In this document: positions 18,486 to 27,906 of the stretch, in pieces
Position numbering within the stretch: the stretch's first letter is position 1
Layout: each line of letters begins with the position of its first letter
From: Eubacteriales bacterium
GTDB taxonomy: Bacteria; Bacillota; Clostridia; Lachnospirales; Lachnospiraceae
NCBI GenBank assembly: GCA_030536555.1
Contig: JAUNPU010000014.1
Location: 29,484 to 93,483, forward strand
Length of the DNA stretch: 64,000 bases
Reading direction: 5' to 3'
Notes under the pieces: model-generated
The model's input: only the letters and a program-made list of their open reading frames with translations
Told to the model about the DNA's origin: nothing
The model's database searches: none
Translations under genes and position numbers: made by a program

Positions 18486-19335
18486 ACTGTTTAAATTCTA
18501 TAAAACCTTCCCCTAAAACCTCTCTTGCATCACTGACGATCACAAAAGCTTGTGAATCATGCCCAACAACCAGGTCTTTTAATTGTACAATTTCCTTCTT
18601 TGCGACGACACAAAACAGCATATTCCTGCACTGACCGGAATACATGCCCTTCGCATCCAGTCCCGTCACGCCCCGGTTCAGCTCCTTCATGATCGCCTGG
18701 GCAATCTCCTCGCTCTTCTCCGACACGATAAATGCCACCTTGGAGAACTTGAGACCCTCAATCAGACCGTCCGACACCTTGGTCAGTGCAAAAATGGCGA
18801 TCAGCGCATACAGCGCGTAGGTGATGCCAAATACCGACGCGCCCACCATCACCACGATGGCATCCAGCACCTGCATGATCTGCACCATGGAATAGTGGCG
18901 GATCCACCGGTGCAAAAGCGCCGCCAGCATATCCGTGCCGCCGGTGGTCGCATGGCTGATGAATACCAGTCCTGCCCCCACACCGCTGATCAGACCGCCG
19001 AACAAAGCAGTCAGGAACAGATCCTCCATCAGAAACGGCACTTCCGGAATCACATACAGGGACAGTGACAGCGCCACCGTCGCCACCAGCGTCCGCTTGA
19101 TGAAGCTCCAGCCCTTGATCCGGATTGAGACCAGAAACAGCGGGATATTCAGCGCCGTGTTGGTCACCCACAGCGGAATCGCAAGCTGATCCTTCAGGAT
19201 GATGGCGATGCCGGACACACCGCCCGTGACAAGCCCCACCGGATCATAGATATTCTTGATGGCAAATCCCATGATAAACGAACCGATGAGGATCAGCACA
19301 TAATCTCGAACAATAGAATTCTTATGCAGATTCAC
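18484..19335 (-). CDS. YitT family membrane protein
   Basis: A 283-aa membrane protein with five or six N-terminal hydrophobic segments (DYVLILIGSFIMGFAIKNIY, then GLVTGGVSGIAII typical of the YitT/DUF161 family) and a cytoplasmic C-terminal DUF2179 domain (about 215-280, YSGQCRNMLFCVVAKKEI). Function is not established in the family. I chose GTG 19335 with GGAGG eight bases upstream over the GTG at 19341, which is too close to the ribosome site. It follows the methyltransferase gene on the same strand, and a terminator ends it. Confidence 0.88.
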   Translation of the reverse strand: MNLHKNSIVRDYVLILIGSFIMGFAIKNIYDPVGLVTGGVSGIAIILKDQLAIPLWVTNTALNIPLFLVSIRIKGWSFIKRTLVATVALSLSLYVIPEVPFLMEDLFLTALFGGLISGVGAGLVFISHATTGGTDMLAALLHRWIRHYSMVQIMQVLDAIVVMVGASVFGITYALYALIAIFALTKVSDGLIEGLKFSKVAFIVSEKSEEIAQAIMKELNRGVTGLDAKGMYSGQCRNMLFCVVAKKEIVQLKDLVVGHDSQAFVIVSDAREVLGEGFIEFKQ

Positions 19336-19365
19336 TGGCACGCCCTCCCAGAACAGTATATTTCC

Positions 19366-19950
19366 TTATGACACCTTCCTTGCCAGCACATGAAGCCAGC
19401 ACACATCCGAATCCCGGCGCACATCCTCCGTGGTCCATACCTTTTCCACACTGAGCCGACCGGTCTCCCTTAAGATTCTCTCCAGACGCTCTGCCGTATA
19501 GTCACAGTAGTAGCGTTTTCCCTGAAATCCCTCAAAATCTCCCTCACGGAACGACAGATACAGAACTCCGCCCTGACACATGGCATCGATAATCCGCTCC
19601 AGAATCTCATCCAGCTCCTTCTCCGGCACATGGATCAGCGCACCGCAGCCCCAGACGCCATCAAAGACATCCTCAAATGCCATATCCTCGTAATACATCT
19701 GAAGCACTTCCAGACCGGTGTGAATCTCCGCCAGCTTGCACATCTCCTCCGATGCGTCAAGGGGCGTCACATCATATCCCTTCTCGTAGAATACCAGACT
19801 GTCTCGTCCGGAGCCGCAGCCCAGATCCAGAATGGTATCTCCCTCCTCCAGCATATCAAGAAATTCCTGCCGAATCTCCTCCACATCCTGGTCTACCGTC
19901 TCTTCAAAAATATTAGACGCATATTGATTATAATAATCTATCGTGTCCAA
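19366..19950 (-). CDS. Class I SAM-dependent methyltransferase
   Basis: A 194-aa Rossmann-fold methyltransferase with the SAM motif ILDLGCGSGRDSLVF (about 41-55), an acidic residue after strand 2 (DVTPLDASEEM) and a GVWGCGALIHVPE segment. Substrate cannot be told from sequence; the compact single domain resembles small-molecule or ubiE/tellurite-type enzymes. The start codon is TTG 19950 with GGAGG six bases upstream. It lies between cvfB and the YitT gene on the same strand with short gaps. Confidence 0.87.
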   Translation of the reverse strand: MDTIDYYNQYASNIFEETVDQDVEEIRQEFLDMLEEGDTILDLGCGSGRDSLVFYEKGYDVTPLDASEEMCKLAEIHTGLEVLQMYYEDMAFEDVFDGVWGCGALIHVPEKELDEILERIIDAMCQGGVLYLSFREGDFEGFQGKRYYCDYTAERLERILRETGRLSVEKVWTTEDVRRDSDVCWLHVLARKVS

Positions 19951-20008
19951 AGCTTTCCTCCCGTTTTTCTTCCTGCCTGTCCCATCGGTCTCAGGCTTCT
20001 CGTTATCC

Positions 20009-20842
20009 TTATATCCGCTCGATGGTCTTCTCCGTGATGCGGATCTTGCCTTCCTTCAACAGCCGTCCCACAGCCCGCTTAAATGCGTTCTTGCTCATCT
20101 GGAACTCCCGCATGATGGTCTCCGGTCTCGCCTTGTCATTGAACGGCAGCACACCGTCGAACTCGTCAATGACCTTCAGCACCAGCGCCGCGTCCGTGTC
20201 CATCTGCATGTAGGCTTTCTCCCGGGGACTCAAGTCCAGCTTGCCGTCCTCGCGCACCTTCACCACCCGTGCCTCCACCCGGTCACCCAGGCGGAACCTG
20301 CCGTACAGCTCCTTCTTGGGAATCAGCCCGTAGTACCGGTTGTCCACCGCCACGAAGGCGCCCAGATTCTCATTGATCTCGTAGATAGTGCCCACGACCT
20401 TGTCATCCTTCTTATAGGGAGACTCTGCACTCATGTAGGAGTACACATTCATGGTAGCAGCCAGACGCCTGCTCTTGTCAATATACAGCGCCACCAGGCA
20501 CTTTTCCCCCTGGCGCACCTTGTATGCCTGCTCCTTGAAGGGCAGCAGAAGGTCCTTCTCCAGCCCCATGTCCAGAAATGCGCCGATCTTTGCCACATCC
20601 TTGACCTCCAGCACAGCCGTCTCGCCCACCTGCAGCTTCGGGGTGCCGGTGGTGGCGATCAGACGGTCCTCGGAATCCTTGTAAATGAAGACGGTCAGCT
20701 CATCTCCCACCTTCGTTCCCTCCGGCACCTGCTTCTTGGGAAGCAGCACGGAATGCTCCGCATCCTGCGCCTCACCCAGATATACGCCGAACTCCTTCAC
20801 TCTCTGTACCTTCAGGGTCTGAATCTTTCCTAATTCAATCAT
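20009..20842 (-). CDS. CvfB/YitL-like S1 RNA-binding protein
   Basis: A 277-aa protein of the CvfB family: tandem S1-type beta-barrels (from MIELGKIQTLKVQRVKEFGVYLGE, then TAVLEVKDVAKIGAFLDMGLEKDLLLPFKEQ, then VGTIYEINENLGAFVAVDN) and a C-terminal winged helix (about 205-277). CvfB binds RNA and affects virulence gene expression in staphylococci. ATG 20842 is the natural start; the ten codons before it give no domain and no ribosome site. The thioesterase gene lies 45 bp upstream on the same strand. Confidence 0.9.
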   Translation of the reverse strand: MIELGKIQTLKVQRVKEFGVYLGEAQDAEHSVLLPKKQVPEGTKVGDELTVFIYKDSEDRLIATTGTPKLQVGETAVLEVKDVAKIGAFLDMGLEKDLLLPFKEQAYKVRQGEKCLVALYIDKSRRLAATMNVYSYMSAESPYKKDDKVVGTIYEINENLGAFVAVDNRYYGLIPKKELYGRFRLGDRVEARVVKVREDGKLDLSPREKAYMQMDTDAALVLKVIDEFDGVLPFNDKARPETIMREFQMSKNAFKRAVGRLLKEGKIRITEKTIERI

Positions 20843-20887
20843 ATGGTTCTCTCTTTCTGGTCGTACCTCCACGACCGGTGGTCTATT

Positions 20888-21601
20888 CTACAGCTCCACG
20901 CGCAGCCAGACAACTGCATAGGGGCTCTTCTCTCTGTCACACAGCGCAATGGTGTACCGGTCCTCCTGCCTGCTGATGTGGGGAATCATCACATCCCCCA
21001 GGGTGGCAGCCTTCTTGTACTCCACGCGCAGCTCCCGGATCTTCACCGCCTCCGGCAGCGCTTCTCTGGCTATCTCCACGTACCGGGCATTGTTCACATG
21101 GTGATTGGTATCAATATGGTGGTTCACCACCAGCACCGGCTCTCCCTCTGAATACTCCTGCGGAAGCTCGATCCGCCGCGGCGCGTACTCCATGGGAAGC
21201 TTCGCCTCCCCGACGCCGTAGCCCCGGATGTCATCTGCCGTGGCCCGCACCGGTCTGCCCGCCGCCGTATCGAAGAAAAACCAGATGGAGTTTGCCTTCA
21301 CCAGATAGTTCCCCGCCTCGTCGCGGATGGTAAAGTTCCGGTAGCCATAGATTCCCTTAAAGTCATAGGGCCAGGTACTGACCGTGATCCGCTCTCCTAA
21401 CTTCGGGTAGCGCTCCACCGCAATCTGCCAGGAGGACAGCCACCACGCCCGGTTCCTCTCCCGGAGATAATCAATCCCCATCCCCAGGTCCTCCGACTGA
21501 AACGTCGAACAGTCCTGCAGATAATTCATCACCCCGGTCACCGAAAGCTTCCGGCTCTCATCCACCTCACTGTACCGCACCCGGCTCTCAAAGGAATACA
21601 T
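20888..21601 (-). CDS. Acyl-ACP thioesterase
   Basis: A 237-aa double-hotdog acyl-ACP thioesterase (FatA-like bacterial family), which releases fatty acids from acyl carrier protein. Visible traits are RVRYSEVDESRKLSVTGVMNYLQDCS at the start of hotdog 1, the WWLSSWQIAVERYPKLGERI segment and the catalytic-region motif DTNHHVNNARYVEIA in hotdog 2. Length is normal. It sits upstream of cvfB and behind a terminator that ends the YhcH-KduI transcript. Confidence 0.9.
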   Translation of the reverse strand: MYSFESRVRYSEVDESRKLSVTGVMNYLQDCSTFQSEDLGMGIDYLRERNRAWWLSSWQIAVERYPKLGERITVSTWPYDFKGIYGYRNFTIRDEAGNYLVKANSIWFFFDTAAGRPVRATADDIRGYGVGEAKLPMEYAPRRIELPQEYSEGEPVLVVNHHIDTNHHVNNARYVEIAREALPEAVKIRELRVEYKKAATLGDVMIPHISRQEDRYTIALCDREKSPYAVVWLRVEL

Positions 21602-21721
21602 TCCGGCTCCTCCATTCTCTCCATTTGCATCCTGTCAGCAGAAGCTGCTGAAAAAATACAATTAGAGTTATTATATCGGATTTCACGCAGGTTGTCCAGT
21701 GGGGGAACGGCGGTTTCCTGT

Positions 21722-21758
21722 AAAAAAAGCCCCGGCAAACCTTTCACAGTCGCCGGGG
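21722..21758 (-). terminator. Terminator after the YhcH gene
   Basis: GCCCCGGC/GCCGGGG hairpin with a 15-nt loop; seven T follow on the minus strand (21722-21728) and TCTTTT on the plus strand. Confidence 0.85.
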
Positions 21759-21784
21759 TCTTTTGGCTTACGTCTTTCAGCCTC

Positions 21785-22249
21785 TTACTTCTCGCAGATC
21801 TTCACAACCACTTTCTTCACATGAGACGGTGCACCGTCCATAGCCTTCGGCTTATGTCCATCCCACGGGAAGAAGATCATGAACTCATTGTCCTTCACAA
21901 CAGCCTTGGTACCCTCTACGCTGTTGTCATAGAACATAACGTCCTTCTCCGGGTTATAAGGAACCTTGATGGTCAGCTCCTCAGCCGGTGCATAGGACAG
22001 CACCTCTCTGCCGCTGATGATGTACTGAATATCCGTGTAGTTCTCATGTGCCTCATACTTGGCATCCTCCCACGGAATGGTGTCGTAATCCATTACATTG
22101 GCATATACCAGCTTGCCGTCGATCTCGTACTTGCCGTTCTCCAGGTTCACCAGATCCTGGCTCTTCAGCCACTCGATTGCCTTCTGGTAACGGTCACCAA
22201 CTCCCAGTGCCTTGTAAAAATCCAGATTCTTTGCCTGATCAAAAATCAT
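21785..22249 (-). CDS. YhcH/YjgK/YiaL family protein
   Basis: A 154-aa cupin-like protein of the DUF386 family. The family has been linked to sugar anomer or uronate/sialate catabolism, but its exact role is unsettled. Sequence runs MIFDQAKNLDFYKALG, with YANVMDYDTIPWEDAKYEAHENYTDIQYII carrying the conserved Glu/His metal-site region and a FFPWDGHKP motif near the end. It lies 62 bp downstream of kduI and probably shares its transcript, pointing to hexuronate use. Confidence 0.88.
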   Translation of the reverse strand: MIFDQAKNLDFYKALGVGDRYQKAIEWLKSQDLVNLENGKYEIDGKLVYANVMDYDTIPWEDAKYEAHENYTDIQYIISGREVLSYAPAEELTIKVPYNPEKDVMFYDNSVEGTKAVVKDNEFMIFFPWDGHKPKAMDGAPSHVKKVVVKICEK

Positions 22250-22311
22250 TTGCTTATCCTCCTAAATTATCATATTTAACAGCCTGTCTGTGACAGCTGC
22301 CAGTTACCTGC

Positions 22312-23154
22312 TTATCTCAGCTCCGTGGTCGGGATATTGTCCATATCGTCAAATGCCTGGTTCTCGCCGCCCATAGCCCAGATGAAGGTGTAGTTGCTGG
22401 TACCTGCACCGGAATGGATGCTCCAGGACGGGCTGATGACAGCCTGCTCGTTCTGCATCACGATGTGACGGGTCTCATTGCCCTCGCCCATCATATGGAA
22501 TACCACGTTGTTCTCCGGAATCTCAAAATACATGTAGATCTCCATACGTCTCTCATGAGTGTGGGACGGCATGGTGTTCCATACGCTGCCCGGATCCAGT
22601 ACGGTCATACCCATGGACAACTGGCAGGTCTCCAGCACGTCCGGATGAATGAACTGGTTGATGGTACGCTTGTTGGAGGTCTCCATAGCGCCAAGCGGTC
22701 TCTTGGCAGCCTTCTCGATCGGAATAAAGGTAGTCTTGCATGCCTTGTGAGCCGGTGCACTTACCATGTAGAACTTGGCTGGATGCTCTGCATCATCACT
22801 GGCAAAGGTCACTTCTTTGGTGCCCTTGGTGATGTATAAGCAGTCCTTGTAGCCCATCTTGAAGGTCTCGCCGTCAGCCACGATGGTGCCTGCGCCGCCG
22901 ATGTTGAAGATACCGATCTCTCTTCTCTCCAGGAAGTACTGAGTACCGAAGTTTGCCCAGATATCAATGCCCTTGTCGATGGAAACCACCTCAGTAGTCG
23001 GCATGCAGCCCAGGGTCACCATACGGTCTACGTGGGAGTATACAGCCACCACTTCGTTGGCAACATACAGGTTCTCGATCAGGAACTCCTGGCGGGTCTC
23101 CTCGGTGGTATAGCGTTTGAAATCTCTCTGATTTGCAGAATAGCGAATATCCAT
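22312..23154 (-). CDS. kduI: 5-dehydro-4-deoxy-D-glucuronate isomerase
   Basis: Isomerises the linear form of unsaturated hexuronate (5-keto-4-deoxyuronate) to 3-deoxy-D-glycero-2,5-hexodiulosonate in pectin or glycosaminoglycan breakdown. The 280-aa cupin starts MDIRYSANQRDFKRYTTEETR, matching KduI, with the metal-binding segment MPSHTHERRMEIYMYF and SWSIHSGAGTSNYTFIWAMGGENQ near the end. A GGAGG sits 9 bp before the ATG. Partners KduD, KdgK and KdgA are not in the window. The upstream region carries a cluster of short repeats. Confidence 0.96.
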   Translation of the reverse strand: MDIRYSANQRDFKRYTTEETRQEFLIENLYVANEVVAVYSHVDRMVTLGCMPTTEVVSIDKGIDIWANFGTQYFLERREIGIFNIGGAGTIVADGETFKMGYKDCLYITKGTKEVTFASDDAEHPAKFYMVSAPAHKACKTTFIPIEKAAKRPLGAMETSNKRTINQFIHPDVLETCQLSMGMTVLDPGSVWNTMPSHTHERRMEIYMYFEIPENNVVFHMMGEGNETRHIVMQNEQAVISPSWSIHSGAGTSNYTFIWAMGGENQAFDDMDNIPTTELR

Positions 23155-23422
23155 TTACAATGTCCTCCATATAGTTTGTTCATAACTACCTTCTATTATA
23201 GTGAAATTCTGAAAATATGCAATATAACATTCCCCGAAAACTTGTATGAAACTCAGATTTCAGTTTATTTCAATTCGGGGGCAATCAATATTCCCCTGCC
23301 TCATTTACTTCAATAACTTCAATATAACTTCAAAGTCGCTTCAATATAACTTCACTGTCATTTGAAGTAGTTGTTTATTGTTCCCAAATTCATACCGTTT
23401 AACCCTAAAATCATTTCTATTG
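23155..23422. promoter_or_regulatory. kduI upstream region with repeated ACTTCA motifs
   Basis: An AT-rich 268-bp region. CTTCAATATAACTTCA occurs twice 22 bp apart (23317-23332, 23339-23354), a third shorter copy starts at 23308, and an inverted TTGAAGT follows at 23362. Nearer kduI, CCCCGAA (23232-23238) and TTCGGGG (23274-23280) form a distant inverted repeat enclosing smaller ones. This looks like an operator cluster for the kduI-yhcH unit, but no regulator gene is adjacent. Confidence 0.5.
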
Positions 23423-23453
23423 AAAAAAAGGGCATCCGGCAAACCGGACGCCC
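23423..23453 (-). terminator. Terminator of the sulfatase-PTS-GH1 operon
   Basis: A GGGCaTCCGG/CCGGAcGCCC stem with a CAAA loop, followed on the minus strand by seven T, 10 bp after the GH1 stop codon. Confidence 0.92.
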
Positions 23454-23463
23454 AAAATTTATT

Positions 23464-24888
<1,425 letters not shown>

Positions 24889-26286
24889 TTATTTTACTTC
24901 TGCATTTTCATCAAATCCCAATACCAGCGTTATGACAAAGGATACAGCACAGGAAATCGCCAAAGCAATCAATCCGTTGACCAGATTTGCTGAAGTCGGT
25001 CCGATTAATGCCGGGATTCCAAATATTCCGGTACTTCCGACCATCGCATATGCGTAAGTATGGGTAAGTCCAAAATAACATCCTGATGCAAAGCCTCCGC
25101 AAATCACAGCGATTAACGGACGCTTGTATTTCATCAGAATACCATATAAGCTTGGCTCTGTAACGCCGCCTAACAACGCAGTAATCGCACATGTAAAAGC
25201 AGATGCCTTATTCTCAGCAGCTTTGCATTTCAAAGCAACTGCCAGACATGCAAATCCGGAACCGAACACATATCCCATTCCGGTAACAAGGAAAAACGGC
25301 TCATAACCAGTCTCAGACAACGTGCCGATTGCAAACGGCATCAGTGAAGTATGCATGCCGGTAAAAATCAGCAGCGGGCGAAGCGCACCCATAATTCCCA
25401 TGCCGATAAATCCGAATTTGTTATATACGAACATCAGACCTGCTGCCATATAGTTTCCAAGAATCACACCTAACGGTCCAATTGCAGTAATCGCAACCGG
25501 AACCATAATCAGCAGCGTTAATGTCGGAAGCAATACCGTACGCAAAATCTCCGGAATCACTTTCTTCAGTGCTGCTTCCACTTTCGCCAGTACCCATACA
25601 ATCATAATTGACGGAAGCACAGTAGACGGATAATTAGCTTTTGTAATCGGCAGACCGAATACTGTGTTGATGGTACCATCCGCCACTCCGTTGGCAAATG
25701 CAGGGAGCAGCAGAAATGCACAGACTAACGCTGACATCGAAATACTTGCATGGAATTTCTTTGCTGCGTTAATACCAATAAATACCGGAAGGAAGTAGAA
25801 TGATGCCTCACCGATATTCAATAATATCAAATAAGTAGAATTGTCCGGCTGCATCATACCGCCTTTTAAAAGCAGCATTGCTATAACCTTAAACATACCT
25901 CCGCCAATCAGAATCGGAAGTGCCGGAACAATGGAGCTTACAATACCGTCTATCATTGCTGCGCCAACCTTTTTGAGCTGAAAGCCCTGCTTTTCTTTAT
26001 CGGATGCTGCCGGCTTCTCCTCTACGCTTTCACCCTCGAAATTGCCAAGCTTTAATGTCTCTGCGTAAACATCGCCAACCTTCTGACCGATGATGACCTG
26101 ATACTGTCCGTTCTGAACTTTGACACCTACTACACCTTTCACTGCCTCTACTGCCTTGGTGTCTGCAAGACTCTGGTCCTTCAGCGTGAAGCGAAGCCTG
26201 GTAACGCAATGCATGACATTGGATACATTCTCCATTCCTCCAATCCGTTCCAAAATCTCTGATGCCATTCTCTGATTATCATTCAT
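24889..26286 (-). CDS. PTS beta-glucoside-type EIIBC transporter
   Basis: Imports and phosphorylates a sugar. The 465-aa protein has an EIIB domain (about 1-80; phosphorylated Cys in NVMHCVTRLRF, then VGVKVQNGQYQVIIG) and an EIIC domain with about ten helices (about 105-460). No EIIA domain is attached, so a separate EIIA must supply phosphate. ATG 26286 is preferred, with AGGAGG eight bases upstream; the ATG at 26292 is too close to that site. It sits between the sulfatase (15-bp gap) and GH1 genes, which implies one pathway. Confidence 0.93.
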   Translation of the reverse strand: MNDNQRMASEILERIGGMENVSNVMHCVTRLRFTLKDQSLADTKAVEAVKGVVGVKVQNGQYQVIIGQKVGDVYAETLKLGNFEGESVEEKPAASDKEKQGFQLKKVGAAMIDGIVSSIVPALPILIGGGMFKVIAMLLLKGGMMQPDNSTYLILLNIGEASFYFLPVFIGINAAKKFHASISMSALVCAFLLLPAFANGVADGTINTVFGLPITKANYPSTVLPSIMIVWVLAKVEAALKKVIPEILRTVLLPTLTLLIMVPVAITAIGPLGVILGNYMAAGLMFVYNKFGFIGMGIMGALRPLLIFTGMHTSLMPFAIGTLSETGYEPFFLVTGMGYVFGSGFACLAVALKCKAAENKASAFTCAITALLGGVTEPSLYGILMKYKRPLIAVICGGFASGCYFGLTHTYAYAMVGSTGIFGIPALIGPTSANLVNGLIALAISCAVSFVITLVLGFDENAEVK

Positions 26287-26301
26287 AACCATTCCCTCCT
26301 T

Positions 26302-27810
26302 TTACATTCTCAAATCACGTCGATCCGGTACAATATCGCCTGTTGCTACCAGATGTTCCATGATTTTAAGTTTCATCTCCAATACCTCATTTGCATACGC
26401 CGGGTCATCAATCCGATTATCCAGTTCCTGTGGATCCAGCGCAAGATTATAAAGCTCGTCCTTCTCATAGAGCCGGTAAACATATTTCAAATCGCCAACT
26501 CTTACCATTACTGCCTTGGTATGCTCCGGACCTTCCTGCGCCTGCGTGTCCAGACGCGGCCAGTAATGAGACTCCGGTCCATGTCCGAGTTCCATTGCCC
26601 ACCGCTCGCCATGGATACGTCCTCCTTCACAGAATACCGCTTCTCTATGGTTTTCTTCTCCTGCAAGAACCGGAAGAAGTGATTTGCCGAACTGGACATA
26701 TTCTGTCCGGACTCCCGTCATATCACAGACTGTCTCTGTCAAATCCACAAGCTCTACCAATGCCTTTGTAACCCTTGGTTTCACCGGGAACTGCTTTGCA
26801 GGCTTGATAATCAGTGGTACATTTGTGACCGGATCCTCAAAGCAGTTCTGAACCTTCTCTGCAATATCGTAATCGCCCGTATAATCTCCATGATCCGAGA
26901 ATACAAAAATACTGGTATCATCATACATACCGCATTCCTTCAGCTTATCAGTCACCATGCCATACTGATGGTCAAATCTCGATACCATAGCAAGATAAAC
27001 CGCACGCATTTCATCAAAGTTTTCTTCTCCCCACGCAGACAGATTCTGTTTTCTGGCAATCTCTTTCAACATACTTGGCTTGCCGTCAAGTTTCTGCGCT
27101 CCCGGTCTTCTCGGCACAAGCTTTTTCCGGTCGATCATACTGAACCAAGGATCCTCACACATATACGGAGGATGCGGATACATTAACGTGATATAAAGGA
27201 AAAATGGTTTCCCTTCTGGTTCCTTCGACTTTTCTTCCAGATATTCCATCGCCTGTGCAATGCAGCTCCAGTCATACCCGCCGAAATAAGCATCCGGACC
27301 TGATGCCTGTTCCAGATCTACTTTTCCAGTAAAAAACGAATAGTATCCAGGTATCTTCATTGCTTCCTTCTGTGCTTCGGTAATCTCCTTTTTCGGTTTC
27401 GGCGGCTTCGGTACCGCCACAGCAGATTTTTGATTTCCTTCCTTAAACCCATCGTAGTAACGGTCACAGAACTCTTCTTTTGACCGGTCTGCCGGAATCA
27501 CATCATTTCTTCCGACCCATATAACCTCATAACCGTTTTCCTTCATAGTTCGCAAAAAATTCGGCTCACCAGGATTCTGAAGATAATGGATTGTGCGGTG
27601 TCCTGTCGTGTGCGGATACAGTCCAGTCAGGAAACTGCATCGAGACGGAACGCACACTGGATTCTGACAGTACGCGTTTGCAAACGACACACCTTCTTCC
27701 GCCGCCACATCCAGATTAGGTGTGATTGCTGCCGGATTTCCCATGTGTGCCATAGAATCACATCGCATTTGATCCGCCACAAAATACACAATGTTTGGTT
27801 TCTTTCCCAT
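26302..27810 (-). CDS. Cysteine-type sulfatase, apparently cytoplasmic
   Basis: A 502-aa alkaline-phosphatase-superfamily sulfatase with the modification motif C53-V-P-S-R57 (Cys to formylglycine) and early metal-binding DQM (13-15). Downstream are an FVFSDHGDYTGDY metal motif (about 300) and the HGPESHYWPR region. There is no signal peptide or lipobox, so it should act in the cytoplasm. The Cys form needs an anaerobic maturase (anSME) that is not in the window. It is the first gene after the antiterminator, preceded by a RAT-type site and terminator, with AAGGAGG before the ATG. Probable substrate: a sulfated sugar taken in by the PTS; this is inference. Confidence 0.93.
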   Translation of the reverse strand: MGKKPNIVYFVADQMRCDSMAHMGNPAAITPNLDVAAEEGVSFANAYCQNPVCVPSRCSFLTGLYPHTTGHRTIHYLQNPGEPNFLRTMKENGYEVIWVGRNDVIPADRSKEEFCDRYYDGFKEGNQKSAVAVPKPPKPKKEITEAQKEAMKIPGYYSFFTGKVDLEQASGPDAYFGGYDWSCIAQAMEYLEEKSKEPEGKPFFLYITLMYPHPPYMCEDPWFSMIDRKKLVPRRPGAQKLDGKPSMLKEIARKQNLSAWGEENFDEMRAVYLAMVSRFDHQYGMVTDKLKECGMYDDTSIFVFSDHGDYTGDYDIAEKVQNCFEDPVTNVPLIIKPAKQFPVKPRVTKALVELVDLTETVCDMTGVRTEYVQFGKSLLPVLAGEENHREAVFCEGGRIHGERWAMELGHGPESHYWPRLDTQAQEGPEHTKAVMVRVGDLKYVYRLYEKDELYNLALDPQELDNRIDDPAYANEVLEMKLKIMEHLVATGDIVPDRRDLRM

Positions 27811-27831
27811 AGAAATACCTCCTTAAAATAT

Positions 27832-27882
27832 AAAAACCTCATGCGAAAAAAGGATTGGGAAATCCTGTTTTTACGCATGAGG
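27832..27882 (-). terminator. Conditional terminator before the sulfatase gene
   Basis: On the minus strand CCTCATGCG pairs with CGCATGAGG, with an inner AGGATT/AATCCT stem, followed by TTTTT. Its first arm shares its first bases with the end of the RAT-type site at 27880-27906, the arrangement needed for antiterminator control. Confidence 0.88.
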
Positions 27883-27906
27883 TAATGCCCTTAACGGTTA
27901 CAACCC
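27880..27906 (-). promoter_or_regulatory. RAT-type RNA antiterminator site 2 (before the sulfatase operon)
   Basis: A 27-nt site read on the minus strand, starting GGGTTGTAAC and ending GGCATTACCT. It is identical to site 1 (28780-28806) at 20 of 27 positions and fits the ribonucleic antiterminator bound by BglG/LicT proteins. It spans the stop codon of the antiterminator gene and runs into the terminator stem. Confidence 0.85.
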
